Positions 35,893-46,200 of a DNA stretch of 64,000 bases are shown one piece after another (position 1 is the stretch's first letter; every line of letters starts with the position of its first letter). Under the pieces are notes generated by a model, which worked only from the letters and a program-made list of their open reading frames with translations, did not search any database and was not told where the DNA came from. Source of the stretch: Lysobacterales bacterium. GTDB lineage: Bacteria; Pseudomonadota; Gammaproteobacteria; Xanthomonadales; Xanthomonadaceae. The stretch covers positions 1 to 64,000 of the forward strand of contig JAEKKX010000019.1 of NCBI GenBank assembly GCA_019510125.1, written 5' to 3'. A program made the translations under genes and the position numbers.

Positions 35893-36642
35893 GTGTCCAT
35901 GTCTCCGTCCGCCGCGCTCGCCGCGCGCCTGCTGCCGCTGCTCGACCTCACCAGCCTCGGCGAAGACGACACGCCCGCGGCGATCCGCGCCCTGTGCGAC
36001 GCCGCGCGCCTGCCCGCCGGGCTGCCGGCGGCGCTGTGCGTGTATCCGGAATACGTGCTGGCGGTGCGCGAGGCGATGGCCGGCGCCGGGGTGAAAGTCG
36101 CGACGGTGGTGAACTTCCCCGACGGCGGCGACGATGCCGCGCGCATCGCCCGCGAGACCCGGCGCGCGATCGCCGCCGGCGCCGACGAGATCGACCTGGT
36201 GCTGCCCTACCACGCGTTGATCGAAGGCCGCACCGATGCGGCGCGGCGCGGGGTCGACGCCTGCCGCGAGGTCTGCGACGGACGCGCGTCGCTGAAGCTG
36301 ATCCTGGAGACCGGCGAACTGGGGTCGCCGGCGCGGATCCGCGCCGCCTGCCGGATCGGCCTGACCGCGGGCGTGGATTTCCTGAAGACCTCGACCGGCA
36401 AGGTCGCGGTCAACGCCACCCTCGACGCCGCGACGATCATGCTCGACGAGATCGCGGCCGGCGGCGGCCTGTGCGGTTTCAAGGCGGCCGGCGGTCTCCG
36501 CACGCTGGCCGCGGCGCAGGCCTACGTCGCGCTGGCCGAGGCCCGGTTGGGCGTCGAATGGGTGACGCCGGCGCGCTTCCGCATCGGCGCCAGCGGCCTG
36601 TTCACCGAGATCGCCGCCGCGCTCGCCGCGCCGGCCGCCTGA
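35893..36642 (+). CDS. deoC: Deoxyribose-phosphate aldolase DeoC
   Basis: A 249-residue class I aldolase that splits 2-deoxyribose 5-phosphate into acetaldehyde and glyceraldehyde 3-phosphate. The Schiff-base lysine is in FLKTSTGK, a second active-site Lys in GFKAAGG, and the acidic residue in ADEIDLVL. I prefer GTG at 35893, with AGGGA nine bases upstream, over the ATG two codons later. It is the first gene of the deo operon, followed after 16 bp by deoB. A TAGGCT -10-like box lies about 40 bp upstream. Confidence 0.93.
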   Translation: MSMSPSAALAARLLPLLDLTSLGEDDTPAAIRALCDAARLPAGLPAALCVYPEYVLAVREAMAGAGVKVATVVNFPDGGDDAARIARETRRAIAAGADEIDLVLPYHALIEGRTDAARRGVDACREVCDGRASLKLILETGELGSPARIRAACRIGLTAGVDFLKTSTGKVAVNATLDAATIMLDEIAAGGGLCGFKAAGGLRTLAAAQAYVALAEARLGVEWVTPARFRIGASGLFTEIAAALAAPAA

Positions 36643-36658
36643 GCGGGGCCGGGCCGTC

Positions 36659-37891
36659 ATGCCGCGCGCCGTGTGGGTGGTGCTCGATTCGCTGGGCCTG
36701 GGCGCGGCGCCGGACGCCGACGCCTACGGCGACGCCGGCGCCGACACGTTCGGCCATATCGCCGCCGCCTGCGCCGAAGCGCCGCGCGGCCCGCTGCGGC
36801 TGCCCGCGCTGACCCGCCTGGGCCTGCCGCAGGCGCACGCGCAGGCGCGCGGCCGCGCGGCGGCCGGGTTCCTCGATCTGCCGCTGCCGCAGGCGAGCTG
36901 GGGCTTCATGGTCGAACGCGCCTGCGGCAAGGACACGCCGTCCGGCCACTGGGAAAGCATGGGCGTGGTGCTGGATCGCCCGTTCGGGCTGTTCCCGGCG
37001 CACGAACGCTCGTTCCCGCCCGAACTGCTGCGCGCCTTGATCGAGCAGGGCGACCTGCCCGGCGTGCTCGGCGACTGCCACGCCTCCGGCACCGAGATCA
37101 TCGCCCGGCTCGGCGCCGAGCACATGGCCAGCGACAAGCCCATCGTCTACACCTCCGCCGACTCGGTGCTGCAGATCGCCGCGCACGAGGAGACCTTCGG
37201 CCTGCAGCGGCTGCACGCGCTGTGCGAGCTCGCGCGGCTGCTGCTGGCGCCCTACGACATCGGCCGGGTGATCGCGCGGCCCTTCACCGGCACCCCGGAG
37301 ACCGGCTTCGCGCGCACCGGCCATCGTCGCGACTACGCGCTGCCGCCGCCGGCGCCGACGCTGTTCGACGCCGTGGACGCGGCCGGTGGCGCGGTGATCG
37401 CGGTCGGCAAGATCGGCGACATCTTCGCCCACCGCGGCGTGGCGTCGGTGCGCCCGGCCAGCGGCCACGACGCGCTGTTCGACGCGGCCCTGGCCGCGCT
37501 CGCGGGCGCGGGCGACGGCGCGCTGGTCGCGGTCAACTTCGTCGATTTCGACAGCGTGTACGGCCACCGCCGCGATCCGCTGGGTTACGGCGCCGCGCTC
37601 GAAGCCTTCGACGCGCGCCTGCCGGCGCTGCTCGCCGCGCTGCGTCCGGACGACCTGCTGGTGCTCAGCGCCGACCACGGCTGCGACCCGACCTGGCCCG
37701 GCAGCGACCACACCCGCGAGGCCGTGCCGCTGCTGGCGTACGCGCCGGGGCTGGCGCCGCGCGCGCTGGGCCGCCGCGACTCGTTCGCCGACCTCGGCCA
37801 GGGCCTCGCCACCCATCTGCGCCTGCCGCCGCTGGCGGCGGGCCGCTGTTTCCTCACCGAACGCGCTCCGGCGCAGGCGTCTTCCGCATGA
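36659..37891 (+). CDS. deoB: Phosphopentomutase DeoB
   Basis: A 410-residue alkaline-phosphatase-superfamily mutase that interconverts (deoxy)ribose 1- and 5-phosphates. Metal ligands are in VLDSLGLGAAPDA, the phosphothreonine region in GKDTPSGHWES, and the distal cluster in SADHGCDPT and GSDHTRE. It links purine nucleoside phosphorylase with the aldolase in nucleoside salvage. Its stop overlaps the deoD start (ATGA). Confidence 0.95.
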   Translation: MPRAVWVVLDSLGLGAAPDADAYGDAGADTFGHIAAACAEAPRGPLRLPALTRLGLPQAHAQARGRAAAGFLDLPLPQASWGFMVERACGKDTPSGHWESMGVVLDRPFGLFPAHERSFPPELLRALIEQGDLPGVLGDCHASGTEIIARLGAEHMASDKPIVYTSADSVLQIAAHEETFGLQRLHALCELARLLLAPYDIGRVIARPFTGTPETGFARTGHRRDYALPPPAPTLFDAVDAAGGAVIAVGKIGDIFAHRGVASVRPASGHDALFDAALAALAGAGDGALVAVNFVDFDSVYGHRRDPLGYGAALEAFDARLPALLAALRPDDLLVLSADHGCDPTWPGSDHTREAVPLLAYAPGLAPRALGRRDSFADLGQGLATHLRLPPLAAGRCFLTERAPAQASSA

Positions 37892-38601
37892 GCACACCGC
37901 ACCTCGACGCCGATCCCGGCGCCATCGCCGACACCGTCCTGTTCCCGGGCGACCCGCTGCGCGCGCGCCACATCGCCCGCGAATTCCTCGACGGCGCGGT
38001 CGAATTCAACGCCCGCCGCAACATGCTCGGCTACACCGGCACGTGGTGCGGGCGGCCGGTGTCGGTGCTGGGCAGCGGCATGGGCATCCCGTCGTCGGCG
38101 ATCTACGCCACCGAACTCGCGCGCGTCTACGGCGTGCGCCGGATCGTGCGCCTGGGCACCTGCGGCGGCGTCGGCGACGTGGCCCTGGGCGACCTGCTGG
38201 TCGCGCAGGGCGCCAGCACCGACTCGCGCTTCAACCGCCTGCACTTCGGCGACCACGACCTCGCCGCGTGCGCCGATTTCGCGCTGCTGCGCGCGGTCGC
38301 CGACACCGCCGGCCGGCAATCGCTGCCGGTGCGCGTCGCCCACGTCTTCAGCACCGACTGCTTCTACGACGGCGATCCGGACCTCGTCGCGCGGCTGCGC
38401 CGGCACCGCATCCTCGGCATCGACATGGAATCGGCCGGGCTGTACGGACTGGCGATGCGCGAGGGCGTCGCCGCGCTGGCGCTGCTGACCGTCAGCGACC
38501 ATCTCGAACGCGACGAGCACATGCCCGCGGACGAACGCGAACGCGGGCTCGCGCGGATGACCGCGCTGGCGCTCGACAGCCTCTGCGGAGCGCCGGCATG
38601 A
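37888..38601 (+). CDS. deoD: Purine nucleoside phosphorylase DeoD
   Basis: A 237-residue hexameric-type purine nucleoside phosphorylase. The phosphate-binding GDPLRA, the VLGSGMG loop, RLGTCGG, and the base-binding VSDH segment near the C-terminus identify the DeoD class, which cleaves purine (deoxy)nucleosides with phosphate. The start is coupled to the deoB stop, and its own stop overlaps the next start, so all four genes in this run are one operon. Confidence 0.93.
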   Translation: MSTPHLDADPGAIADTVLFPGDPLRARHIAREFLDGAVEFNARRNMLGYTGTWCGRPVSVLGSGMGIPSSAIYATELARVYGVRRIVRLGTCGGVGDVALGDLLVAQGASTDSRFNRLHFGDHDLAACADFALLRAVADTAGRQSLPVRVAHVFSTDCFYDGDPDLVARLRRHRILGIDMESAGLYGLAMREGVAALALLTVSDHLERDEHMPADERERGLARMTALALDSLCGAPA

Positions 38602-40520
38602 GCGCCGATCCCGCGCTGTACCCGTGCTTCCTCGGTCCGTACGCCGAGAACGACGACCTGCTGGAATCGCTGGTCGTCGGCTTCCTGCGCGACCACGTCT
38701 ACTGGCGCCGCAATCTGCATCCCGAGGACGCGCCGGCGATCCCCACCGGCGCCAACCGCCGCGCGGACTACACCGACTTCGAATCGCGGCTGCGGCACGA
38801 GCTGCACCAGTTGTCGGCGGCGCTCAAGCGCAGCGTGCCGTTCCACAGTCCGCGCTACATCGGCCACATGGTCAGCGACCTGCTGCTGCCCGGGCTGGTC
38901 GCGCAGATGCTGGCGCTGCCGTACAACCCCAACAACGTCAGCGCCGACGCCGCGCCGGTCACCATCGACCTGGAGCTGAAGGCCGGCCTGCAGCTTGCGG
39001 CGATGGTCGGCTACGCCAGCGATCCCGCCCGGCCCGACTGTGCGTTCGGCCATCTCACCTCCGGCGGCACGCTGGCGAACGTGCAGGGCCTGCGCCTGGC
39101 GCTGGCGCTGAAGGCGTTCCCGGTGGCGCTGCGCGCGGCGGGCGCGCCGCTGCCGGAGCTGCCCGACGACGACTGGGCCGCGTTCAACCTGCTGCCGGCC
39201 GAGGCGACCGCGCTGTACGCGCGCTGGGGCGATGCGCTGGCCGCTATGCCCGCCGACGAACGCGCGCGCTGGTCGCGCCGGGTCGAGGACGCGCGGCTGG
39301 AGACGCTGGGGCTCGCGGCGTTTCTCGCGCGGCATCCGGCGCTGTCGACGCCGCTGGTGTTCGCGCCGGCCACCGCGCACTACTCGTGGAGCAAGGGCGC
39401 GAAGCTGCTCGGGCTCGGCCGCGCCCAGTTGCGGTTGATCCCCGGCAAGGCGATGCGGCTGGACCTCGACGCGCTGGCCGATGCGCTCGACGCCTGCCGC
39501 CGCGCGCGCCAGCCGGTGCTGATGACCGTCGGTGTGCTCGGCAGCACCGAGTTCGGCACGATCGATCCGCTCGACGGCCTCGCCGACCTGCGCGACCGCC
39601 TGCGCCGCGAGGGGCTGGGCATGGCGCTGCACCTGGACGCCGCCTGGGGCGGCTATCTGGCGACCCTGTTCCGCGGCCCCGGCGGCGGCCTGCGCAGCGC
39701 CGACGCGGTCGGCGCCGAGTTCGCGTCGTTCCCGAGTCCCGCGGTCCACGCCGCAGTCGGCGCGATGCCGCGCATGGACGCGATCACCATCGACCCGCAC
39801 AAGCTCGGCTACCTGCCGTACGGCGCCGGCGCGTTCCTGTGCCGCGACCAGCGCGCGATCGGGCTGCTGTCCGAAGGTGCGGACTACGTGTTCGACCGTG
39901 TCGCCGACGGCGACTACTTCCAGCGCCACCGCCAGCTCGGCCGCTACATTCCCGAAGGCTCCAAGCCCGGCGCGATGGCCGCGGCGGTGTACGTCACCCA
40001 CCGGGTGATGCCGCTGGACCACGCCCATTTCGGCCGCCTGCCGGCGCAGAGCATCCGCAACACCGAGGCGTTCCTCGCCGCCGCCGACCGCTTCATCGCG
40101 CGGATCGCGCCGCGGGCGACGGCAGTGGTGCCGTTCGCGCCGGACAGCAACCTCGTCTGCCTCGCGATCAATCCGCACGGCAACCGCGACGTGGCGGCGA
40201 TGAACCGTTTCGTGCGCGGCCTGCATCGCGCGCTCAGCGCCGATCCGACCAAGCCGCTGCAGCTCGGCGAGCACTTCGGCTCGATCACCACGCTGCGCCG
40301 CGAGACCATGGGCGAGGCCGACACCGCGCGCGTGCTGGCGGCGCTCGGCCTGCCCGCGGACGCGCTCGACGACGCCGATCCCGACCGCGACCGGCTGGTG
40401 ATCCTGCGCCACACGCTGATGAATCCGTTCCTGCTCGACGGCAACGGCGAGAGCGTCTACATCGAGGGCTATTTCGACTTCCTGGCGCGGCTGATCGCGG
40501 CGCCGCCGGTCGACGTTTGA
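38598..40520 (+). CDS. PLP-dependent group II decarboxylase, tyrosine-decarboxylase-like
   Basis: The 640-residue protein resembles the long tyrosine decarboxylases of lactic acid bacteria rather than glutamate or aspartate decarboxylases: SPRYIGHMVSDLLLPGL, YNPNNVSADAAPV, GHLTSGGTLANVQGL, AHYSWSKGAKLLGLG. The PLP lysine is in TIDPHKLGYLPYGAGAF and the ring-stacking region in HLDAAWGG. It overlaps deoD by four bases, so it is transcribed with the deo genes although it has no place in nucleoside salvage. Substrate (tyrosine, phenylalanine, DOPA, other) cannot be settled from sequence. No amino-acid/amine antiporter gene is adjacent. Confidence 0.8.
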   Translation: MSADPALYPCFLGPYAENDDLLESLVVGFLRDHVYWRRNLHPEDAPAIPTGANRRADYTDFESRLRHELHQLSAALKRSVPFHSPRYIGHMVSDLLLPGLVAQMLALPYNPNNVSADAAPVTIDLELKAGLQLAAMVGYASDPARPDCAFGHLTSGGTLANVQGLRLALALKAFPVALRAAGAPLPELPDDDWAAFNLLPAEATALYARWGDALAAMPADERARWSRRVEDARLETLGLAAFLARHPALSTPLVFAPATAHYSWSKGAKLLGLGRAQLRLIPGKAMRLDLDALADALDACRRARQPVLMTVGVLGSTEFGTIDPLDGLADLRDRLRREGLGMALHLDAAWGGYLATLFRGPGGGLRSADAVGAEFASFPSPAVHAAVGAMPRMDAITIDPHKLGYLPYGAGAFLCRDQRAIGLLSEGADYVFDRVADGDYFQRHRQLGRYIPEGSKPGAMAAAVYVTHRVMPLDHAHFGRLPAQSIRNTEAFLAAADRFIARIAPRATAVVPFAPDSNLVCLAINPHGNRDVAAMNRFVRGLHRALSADPTKPLQLGEHFGSITTLRRETMGEADTARVLAALGLPADALDDADPDRDRLVILRHTLMNPFLLDGNGESVYIEGYFDFLARLIAAPPVDV

Positions 40521-40598
40521 TCGCTCGCCGCGCGGTCGCCCGTTGCGGGGTCGCCCGTCGCGGGATCGCTCGCGGCGTCGTCGCGGCGGCGCGACGGC

Positions 40599-41630
40599 TC
40601 AGCGCCGCAGCCGCGCCGCCAGCGCCGGGTCGAGGCTCGCCAGGAATGCCTCGACGGCGCGGGTGTAGGCGTTGTCCTCGCCGAGCTCCTTGTTGATCGC
40701 GCCGTGGCCCATCGGCTCGGGCAGCACCTCGGCGCGCAGGCCGAGAGCGCGGCTCTTGCGGGCGTAGGCGTCGGCTTGGCCGCAGGGATCGTCCTTGCGC
40801 TGGGTCGAGCACACGCCCAGCCACGGCGCCGCGGTGCGATCGAGCCGGTGGTACGGCGACGCCGCCTTCCAGCCGGCCTCGTCGTCGCCGAAGGCTTCCA
40901 GGTAGCGCTGCTTGAGGAAGGGATAGACGTTCGGCATCTGGGTCACGACGTCGATCGCGCCGGCATCCAGCGACACCGTGCCCAGCAGCGGGCGCACCCC
41001 GGCCTGCCGCCGCAGCGCGTCGTCGGCGTTGACCAGCGACACCAGGTGGGCGCCGGCCGAATGGCCCATCAGCACGACCTTCGCCGGATCGCCGCCCCAC
41101 TCGGCGGCGTGCGCCTGCACGTAGGCGGTCGCGCGCGCGATTTCGCCGCCCTGCGCGCGCGCGTCGGCGCCGTCGTTGACCATCGGGTAGTTCGCCGACA
41201 CGAACACGACGCCCTGCGAGACCCAGCGCGCGACCTTGTTGGCGGTGACGCCCGCCATCGCCTTGTCGCCGACGCACCAGCCGCCGCCGTGGACCATGAC
41301 GATCACCGGCGCGCCGCCGCGCGCGGCCGGTTTCGGCAGATACACGTCGAGCCGCTCGCGCGGCGCCGGCCCGTAGGCGATGTCGGCGCGATCCGGCGCC
41401 GGCCCGTGTTCGCGCCCCTGCATGCGCTCGCCCAGCCGGTCCACCCGCTTCGCCCAGTCGGCGCAGCTCATCGCCCCGCCGAAGGCGCTGCCCATGCCGT
41501 CGTCGCCGCCCGCGCGCTGCTGCATGCGCTCGCGCATGCGTTCGCGCAGCGGCCCGGCGCGCAGGTCGGACGCGGACACCGCGGCCAGTGCGGCGAGGGT
41601 GGCGACGGAGACGAAGACGGCGGCTTTCAT
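40599..41630 (-). CDS. Exported alpha/beta hydrolase (esterase, BD-FAE-like)
   Basis: A 343-residue secreted or periplasmic esterase. A short signal peptide (about 1-21, to SASDLRA) is followed by an unusual Arg/Met-rich stretch (LRERMRERMQQRAGG). The hydrolase core has oxyanion motif VMVHGGGWCVGD, nucleophile elbow MGHSAGAH, and catalytic His in EPMGHGAINK. This is the hormone-sensitive-lipase/BD-FAE type acting on short esters such as feruloyl or acetyl groups. Monocistronic; convergent with the decarboxylase gene. Confidence 0.82.
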   Translation of the reverse strand: MKAAVFVSVATLAALAAVSASDLRAGPLRERMRERMQQRAGGDDGMGSAFGGAMSCADWAKRVDRLGERMQGREHGPAPDRADIAYGPAPRERLDVYLPKPAARGGAPVIVMVHGGGWCVGDKAMAGVTANKVARWVSQGVVFVSANYPMVNDGADARAQGGEIARATAYVQAHAAEWGGDPAKVVLMGHSAGAHLVSLVNADDALRRQAGVRPLLGTVSLDAGAIDVVTQMPNVYPFLKQRYLEAFGDDEAGWKAASPYHRLDRTAAPWLGVCSTQRKDDPCGQADAYARKSRALGLRAEVLPEPMGHGAINKELGEDNAYTRAVEAFLASLDPALAARLRR

Positions 41631-41890
41631 GGCGGGCGCTCCCGGGGCGCGGATCGAGGTAGGCGCCAGCCTAGCGCGGGGCCCCGGGGAAAGGATGTCG
41701 AAATGTGTCCGGCGCGAGGCCGGCGCGTCCATGTCGTCGGACGCTGGCGATAGTGCCGCCGCTCGCCGAGGCCACGCGCCTTCACGGCAGAGCCGGTGCG
41801 CAGGTGGAATGCGGGCGTTCTCGCGGCTTTTTGAGAGCAAAAAAAACCTGCACGCATACCCTCCCGGTGCGCCTGCAACGAAGGATCGAC

Positions 41891-42547
41891 ATGCTCTTCC
41901 ATCGACTCGCTTCCCACTTCTTTCCGGCGTGCCTCCTGCTGTTCCTGGCACTGGGTGCGTCCGCGTGTTCCAGACTGGAGTCCCTGTTCATGACCGACGA
42001 CAACGCATCCACGATCCCTGTTCGCGAGCAGCCGCATCCGCAGCAGGCGTATCAACTGACGATGACCATCGAGAATGCACCGGGGCCGTTCGGCGTGATC
42101 ACGGGCAATGCGCAGTACGACGTCTCGAACGAGGACGAATGCGGCAAGGTCGATCCAGTGGCGGGTGTTGCCGGCCGCATCACCCATCTGCCCGATCTGA
42201 CCTGGACGCCGGTCGGCGCCAATACCTACGAAGCCATCGTTTACGCGGATCGCCTGCTCGATGAGGATTACTACGGCAAGGGCGTCTGCCATTGGGCGTT
42301 CAAGGGGGCGGCCGGCATCCTGCGCGCAACGGGCGACGAGCGCGAGACGCGGTTCATGCCGGCGATGGACTACGACGAAATCTTCGCCGGGAAGACGAAG
42401 GTGCTGTATTTCTGGGGCGGATACTACCCAAACGCAAAATATGCGAATTACGCCGATTACGGAGACGCAGACCTCTCGAAAGTGCCCGAAGCGGATAGAA
42501 GCGAATTCTTCGTTGTCACCCTTGCTGCCAGGAAGTTGCAAACATGA
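41891..42547 (+). CDS. Lipoprotein, probable orphan immunity protein
   Basis: The predicted 218-residue lipoprotein has the signal LLFLALGASAC with acyl-Cys near 26, then a soluble beta-rich domain with conserved-looking DECGKVDP, a GKGVCHWAFKG segment and a C-terminal tail ending in ARKLQT. AAGGA precedes the ATG. Its stop overlaps the start of a decayed effector-like gene (ATGA). Lipoproteins placed like this are often immunity proteins for T4SS effectors, so this one may protect against relatives that still carry the toxin. Composition is about 60% G+C, lower than the flanks. Confidence 0.65.
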   Translation: MLFHRLASHFFPACLLLFLALGASACSRLESLFMTDDNASTIPVREQPHPQQAYQLTMTIENAPGPFGVITGNAQYDVSNEDECGKVDPVAGVAGRITHLPDLTWTPVGANTYEAIVYADRLLDEDYYGKGVCHWAFKGAAGILRATGDERETRFMPAMDYDEIFAGKTKVLYFWGGYYPNAKYANYADYGDADLSKVPEADRSEFFVVTLAARKLQT

Positions 42548-42720
42548 GCATGGCTTCCCAGCAGTAGGCCGATCTATCCAGAGATGCTTACGTCAATCGG
42601 GAGATCGGTACGCGGTCACCGGCCAGTCGCGAATTCGATACCTTCGATGGCGTCAAATACGATATCCTCGAGCACTACCGCGACGGCTCGAACGGCTGCG
42701 CCGGTACCATCTACCAGCGC
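42544..42720 (+). pseudogene. 5' remnant of an effector (lipase-like) gene with an early nonsense codon
   Basis: A frame that opens with ATG at 42544, overlapping the lipoprotein stop, reads MSMASQQ and then TAG at 42565-42567. Beyond the stop it continues [14 protein letters not shown], then VKYDILEH and [13 protein letters not shown]. From memory this follows the N-terminus of a lipase-like family of Xanthomonadales T4SS effectors (pattern ADLS-DAY, then YQGTIYQR-DTG-I). The homology ends at about 42740, before any catalytic Ser. No frameshift is needed; the stop plus the truncation make it a pseudogene. Confidence 0.6.
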
Positions 42721-43089
42721 ATGGATACCGGCGACATCGTGCGCCTGACGATCCGATCCAAGCTGCACAATCACTACACGGTGGCGATCGCCGCCCCGGA
42801 TCACATCGCGATCCTCGACGAGGCCGATGCGGTCGTCCCGCCGCTCCATCGCAGGCCACATCGCAAGCACTGCTACCTGGTGTCGATGCTGTCCGGCGAG
42901 TCCTTGCGGATCGGCGAGGACGTGACGGTGTCGTTCGGCGAGGACCGCTACAGAGGCCCGCAGCGGGCACGGTTCGGCAACCAGGTGCGCATCGGCATCC
43001 ATGCACCGCGGGAGGTGCCCGTGCATCGCGAGGAGATCTGCTGGCGTATCCGATACGAGGCGCATGACCGGCCCGGGATGGCGGCTTGA
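42721..43089 (+). CDS. Tandem CsrA/RsmA-like protein
   Basis: A 122-residue protein that appears to hold two CsrA-like units. The first (about 4-40) keeps GDIVRLTI and [16 protein letters not shown] but lacks the first beta strand and has Leu-Asp where CsrA has His-Arg (R44). The second (about 52-115) is nearly complete: [15 protein letters not shown], an 8-residue longer loop, [20 protein letters not shown] with R44 kept, and a C-terminal helix. The usual MLILTRR start strand reads YLVSMLS, losing R6. It is in frame with the broken effector upstream. No ribosome site precedes the ATG at 42721. Confidence 0.65.
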   Translation: MDTGDIVRLTIRSKLHNHYTVAIAAPDHIAILDEADAVVPPLHRRPHRKHCYLVSMLSGESLRIGEDVTVSFGEDRYRGPQRARFGNQVRIGIHAPREVPVHREEICWRIRYEAHDRPGMAA

Positions 43090-43222
43090 TTGGGGCGTCA
43101 AAAATGCTGGATACCGCTTCAGCGTCGCAGGCCTTGAGCGCGTCCAATTGGAAGATGTCATCTCTGGTCACTGCCGCGCCGCCAGCGCATGACCACTCAC
43201 GATCGAAGAGGGAAGAGGCTCG

Positions 43223-46200
43223 ATGAAGACAGAATCAGGTGGTTTTCGCACGCATGGGCGTGTGTCCCGTCATCGGAGACTCGGTGCGCTGTTGATCGTC
43301 GTGCTTGCGACGCTGGCCGTCGTCGGCGCCGTGGCCCAGGTCGCACCGACCACGCCCCCGCCGACCTACTGCACGTCCAGCCATTGCTACGACACGATCG
43401 ACCAGGCCGAGACGGGCTTGCGCAGCGGCAATCTCTACTACGGCGTGGATTCGCTGCTGGAACACATGGCGACGGTGCAGATGACCGCCACCACGTTGCG
43501 GATGCAGTACTGGATTCGCAGGCGTCCGGCGACGACGTTCTACGGGCCGATGTATTACGCCGATATCGGCCTGTACGGGCAGGGCAAGGGCAGTTGCGCC
43601 ACGTTGCCGCCCGACCCCAAGTATGCGACCGCCGACTGGTGCGGCGATGAAGCGGCGTTGATCGCATCCGTCGAGCAGCGGCTGGCGTCGAGCTGGACCG
43701 GCTGCACGATCACCGGCAGCACGCCGTTCCAGGACTACGCGGACCCCGTGATCAACCCCACGCTCAACCCGATCACGCACGCCGATGTCCTCTACGACCA
43801 GTCGAAGCGGTTGACGACACAGGCGACCTGCACCAGCGGGGCCACCAAGTCCTGGAACTGGGTCATCACCAAGAAGGAAACGCTGTACTGCCAGGACGGC
43901 TTCAGGCCGGTCGGCATGATCGTGGATGAGGCCACGTACAAGCAGGCCAACGTCTGTCGCCCCCGCAATACCGACATCGCCTACATCACGGTGCCGATCC
44001 AGCAGTGCGCGAGCTGTGCGGGCAGCCCCCACCCCGTCTACCCGGCGACCGGCGAGAAGCAGCGTCAGGAACCGGATTTCGTGTTCGCCGGCACCACCTT
44101 CACCCGCTACTACCGCTCGCTGCGCCAGTTCCGCAACAACCCCGGCTTCGCGGTGGCATGGAACCATACCTGGAGCGATCGCGTCATCTTCGGCGTCAGT
44201 GCGGGCCAGCAATTCGATCACATCGATGAGCAGGGGAATTTCGAGGGCTACTCGCTCGTCAGCGGTAACCGATACCGTGGGCAGACTTCCACCGACCGCG
44301 TCCTGGAATACCTGCACAGCAATGGCGTCGGCTGGCGTCTGCGGATGCCGGACGGCGAGGTCCGGGAATTCGATTACGACGGCTACCTGATTGCGGTGCG
44401 CCATCCCGAAGATCCGCTCAACGACGTGACGATCGCTTACGTCGACAAGCTGATCTCGACGGTGACGGATGGGCAGGGGCGGGTGCTGCGCTTCGGCTAC
44501 CACGACAACCTCCTGCAGACGATCACGCTGCCGGATGGCAGTCAGTACCTTTACACCTACGATGCCGACAACAACCTGGCCAGCGTCCTCAATCCGGACT
44601 GGTCGATGCGGTTCTACTACTACAACGAGTCGGGACTGGCAGGCGCCACGGACCAGAAACACCTGCTGACCGGCATCGTGAACGAGTTCAGCCAGCGCAT
44701 CGGTTCGTTCTCGTATGGCGCCCGCGGCCGGGTGACCGCAAGCCGGATGCTGGGCAATCCCAACGAACTGACCCAGGTCAGCTATCCGAACGAGGATGTT
44801 GCTGTCGTGCAGACAGCGTCCGGCGGTACAAGCAGCTATGATATTCAGTCGGGAAACTATCGCAGAATATTGAACAAAACCGATAGTGCGGGTGCTCGCT
44901 CGTACACTTATGGCGCTGATGGCCGGATACAGTCGATGCTCGATGGCCGCGGCGTGGAGACGCGTTACGAGTACGCCGGCGCGTATCGGACCGCCACCAT
45001 CGAGGCCTACGGCACGCCCGAGCAGCGGCGGACCGAGGTCGATCGCGATCCGGTTAGCGGGCGCATCCTCCAGCAGCGTGTCTTCGATGCATCGGGCACC
45101 TTGCGTGCGAAGATGGTCTGGACCTACAACGCCCGCAACCAGCTCGCCACGGTCAGCCGGATCGATCCGGCGACGCTGGCATCGAGGACGGTGGCCTATA
45201 TCTACTGCGAGTCGGCCGACGTCACCGGGGGCGTCTGCCCGACGGTCGGGTTGCTGATCTCCGTCGATGGTCCGCGGACGGACGTGCAGGACATCGTGAC
45301 GTACACCTACCGCATGACCGACGAAGCGACCTGTGCGACGGCGCCGACGACCTGCCCATGGCGCAAGGGCGACCTGTGGAAGACCACCAACGCGCTGAAC
45401 CAGGTCGTGGAAGTCGCCAGTCGCGACGGTGCCGGTCGTCCGATGTCGATCATCGATGCGAACGGCGTGACCACGGACGTGGAGTACAACATCCGCGGCT
45501 GGACTGCGGCACGCAAGGTCCGGGGCACGAACGGCGCCAGCGAGAGCGACGACCGGATCACGCGCTTCTGGTACTACCCGTTCGGCGCGATCAAGCGTGT
45601 CCTGCAATCGGATGGCATGGATGCGGCATTCACCTATGATGCGGCAGAACGGTTGATCGCGGTCGGCGACAACCGCGGCAACACGATCCAGTACAGCCTG
45701 AACGCTGCGGGCGACCGGACCGGCGAGAACGTCGTCGATGCCAGCGGCACAATCCGCCGCACCTTGAGCAGGACCTACGACACGCTCGGTCGCCTGCAAA
45801 GCCAGGTCGACGCCTACAGCCACGCGACGACGTTCGAGTACGACGCGGAGGGCCTGCCGACGCGCACGACCGATGCGCTGCTGCGCAAGACCGACACCAC
45901 GAACGACCCATTGGGGCGGACCACGCTGACGGTGGCCGATGTGGGCGGCATTGCCGCACAGACCCACGTCCAGTACGACGCCCTCGACCGGGTCGTGCGC
46001 GTGACCGACCCGAAGGGGCTGGACACGGTCTACACCTACAACGGCTTCGACGATCTGGTGCAGTTGCAGAGCCCGGATACCGGCGTCGCGACCAGCGACT
46101 ACGACATCGCCGGCAATCGCACGTCGACGACCGACGCCCGTGGCGTGACGACCGCCATCCTGTACGACGTGCTGAGCAGGCCGACGGCCATGGATTATCC

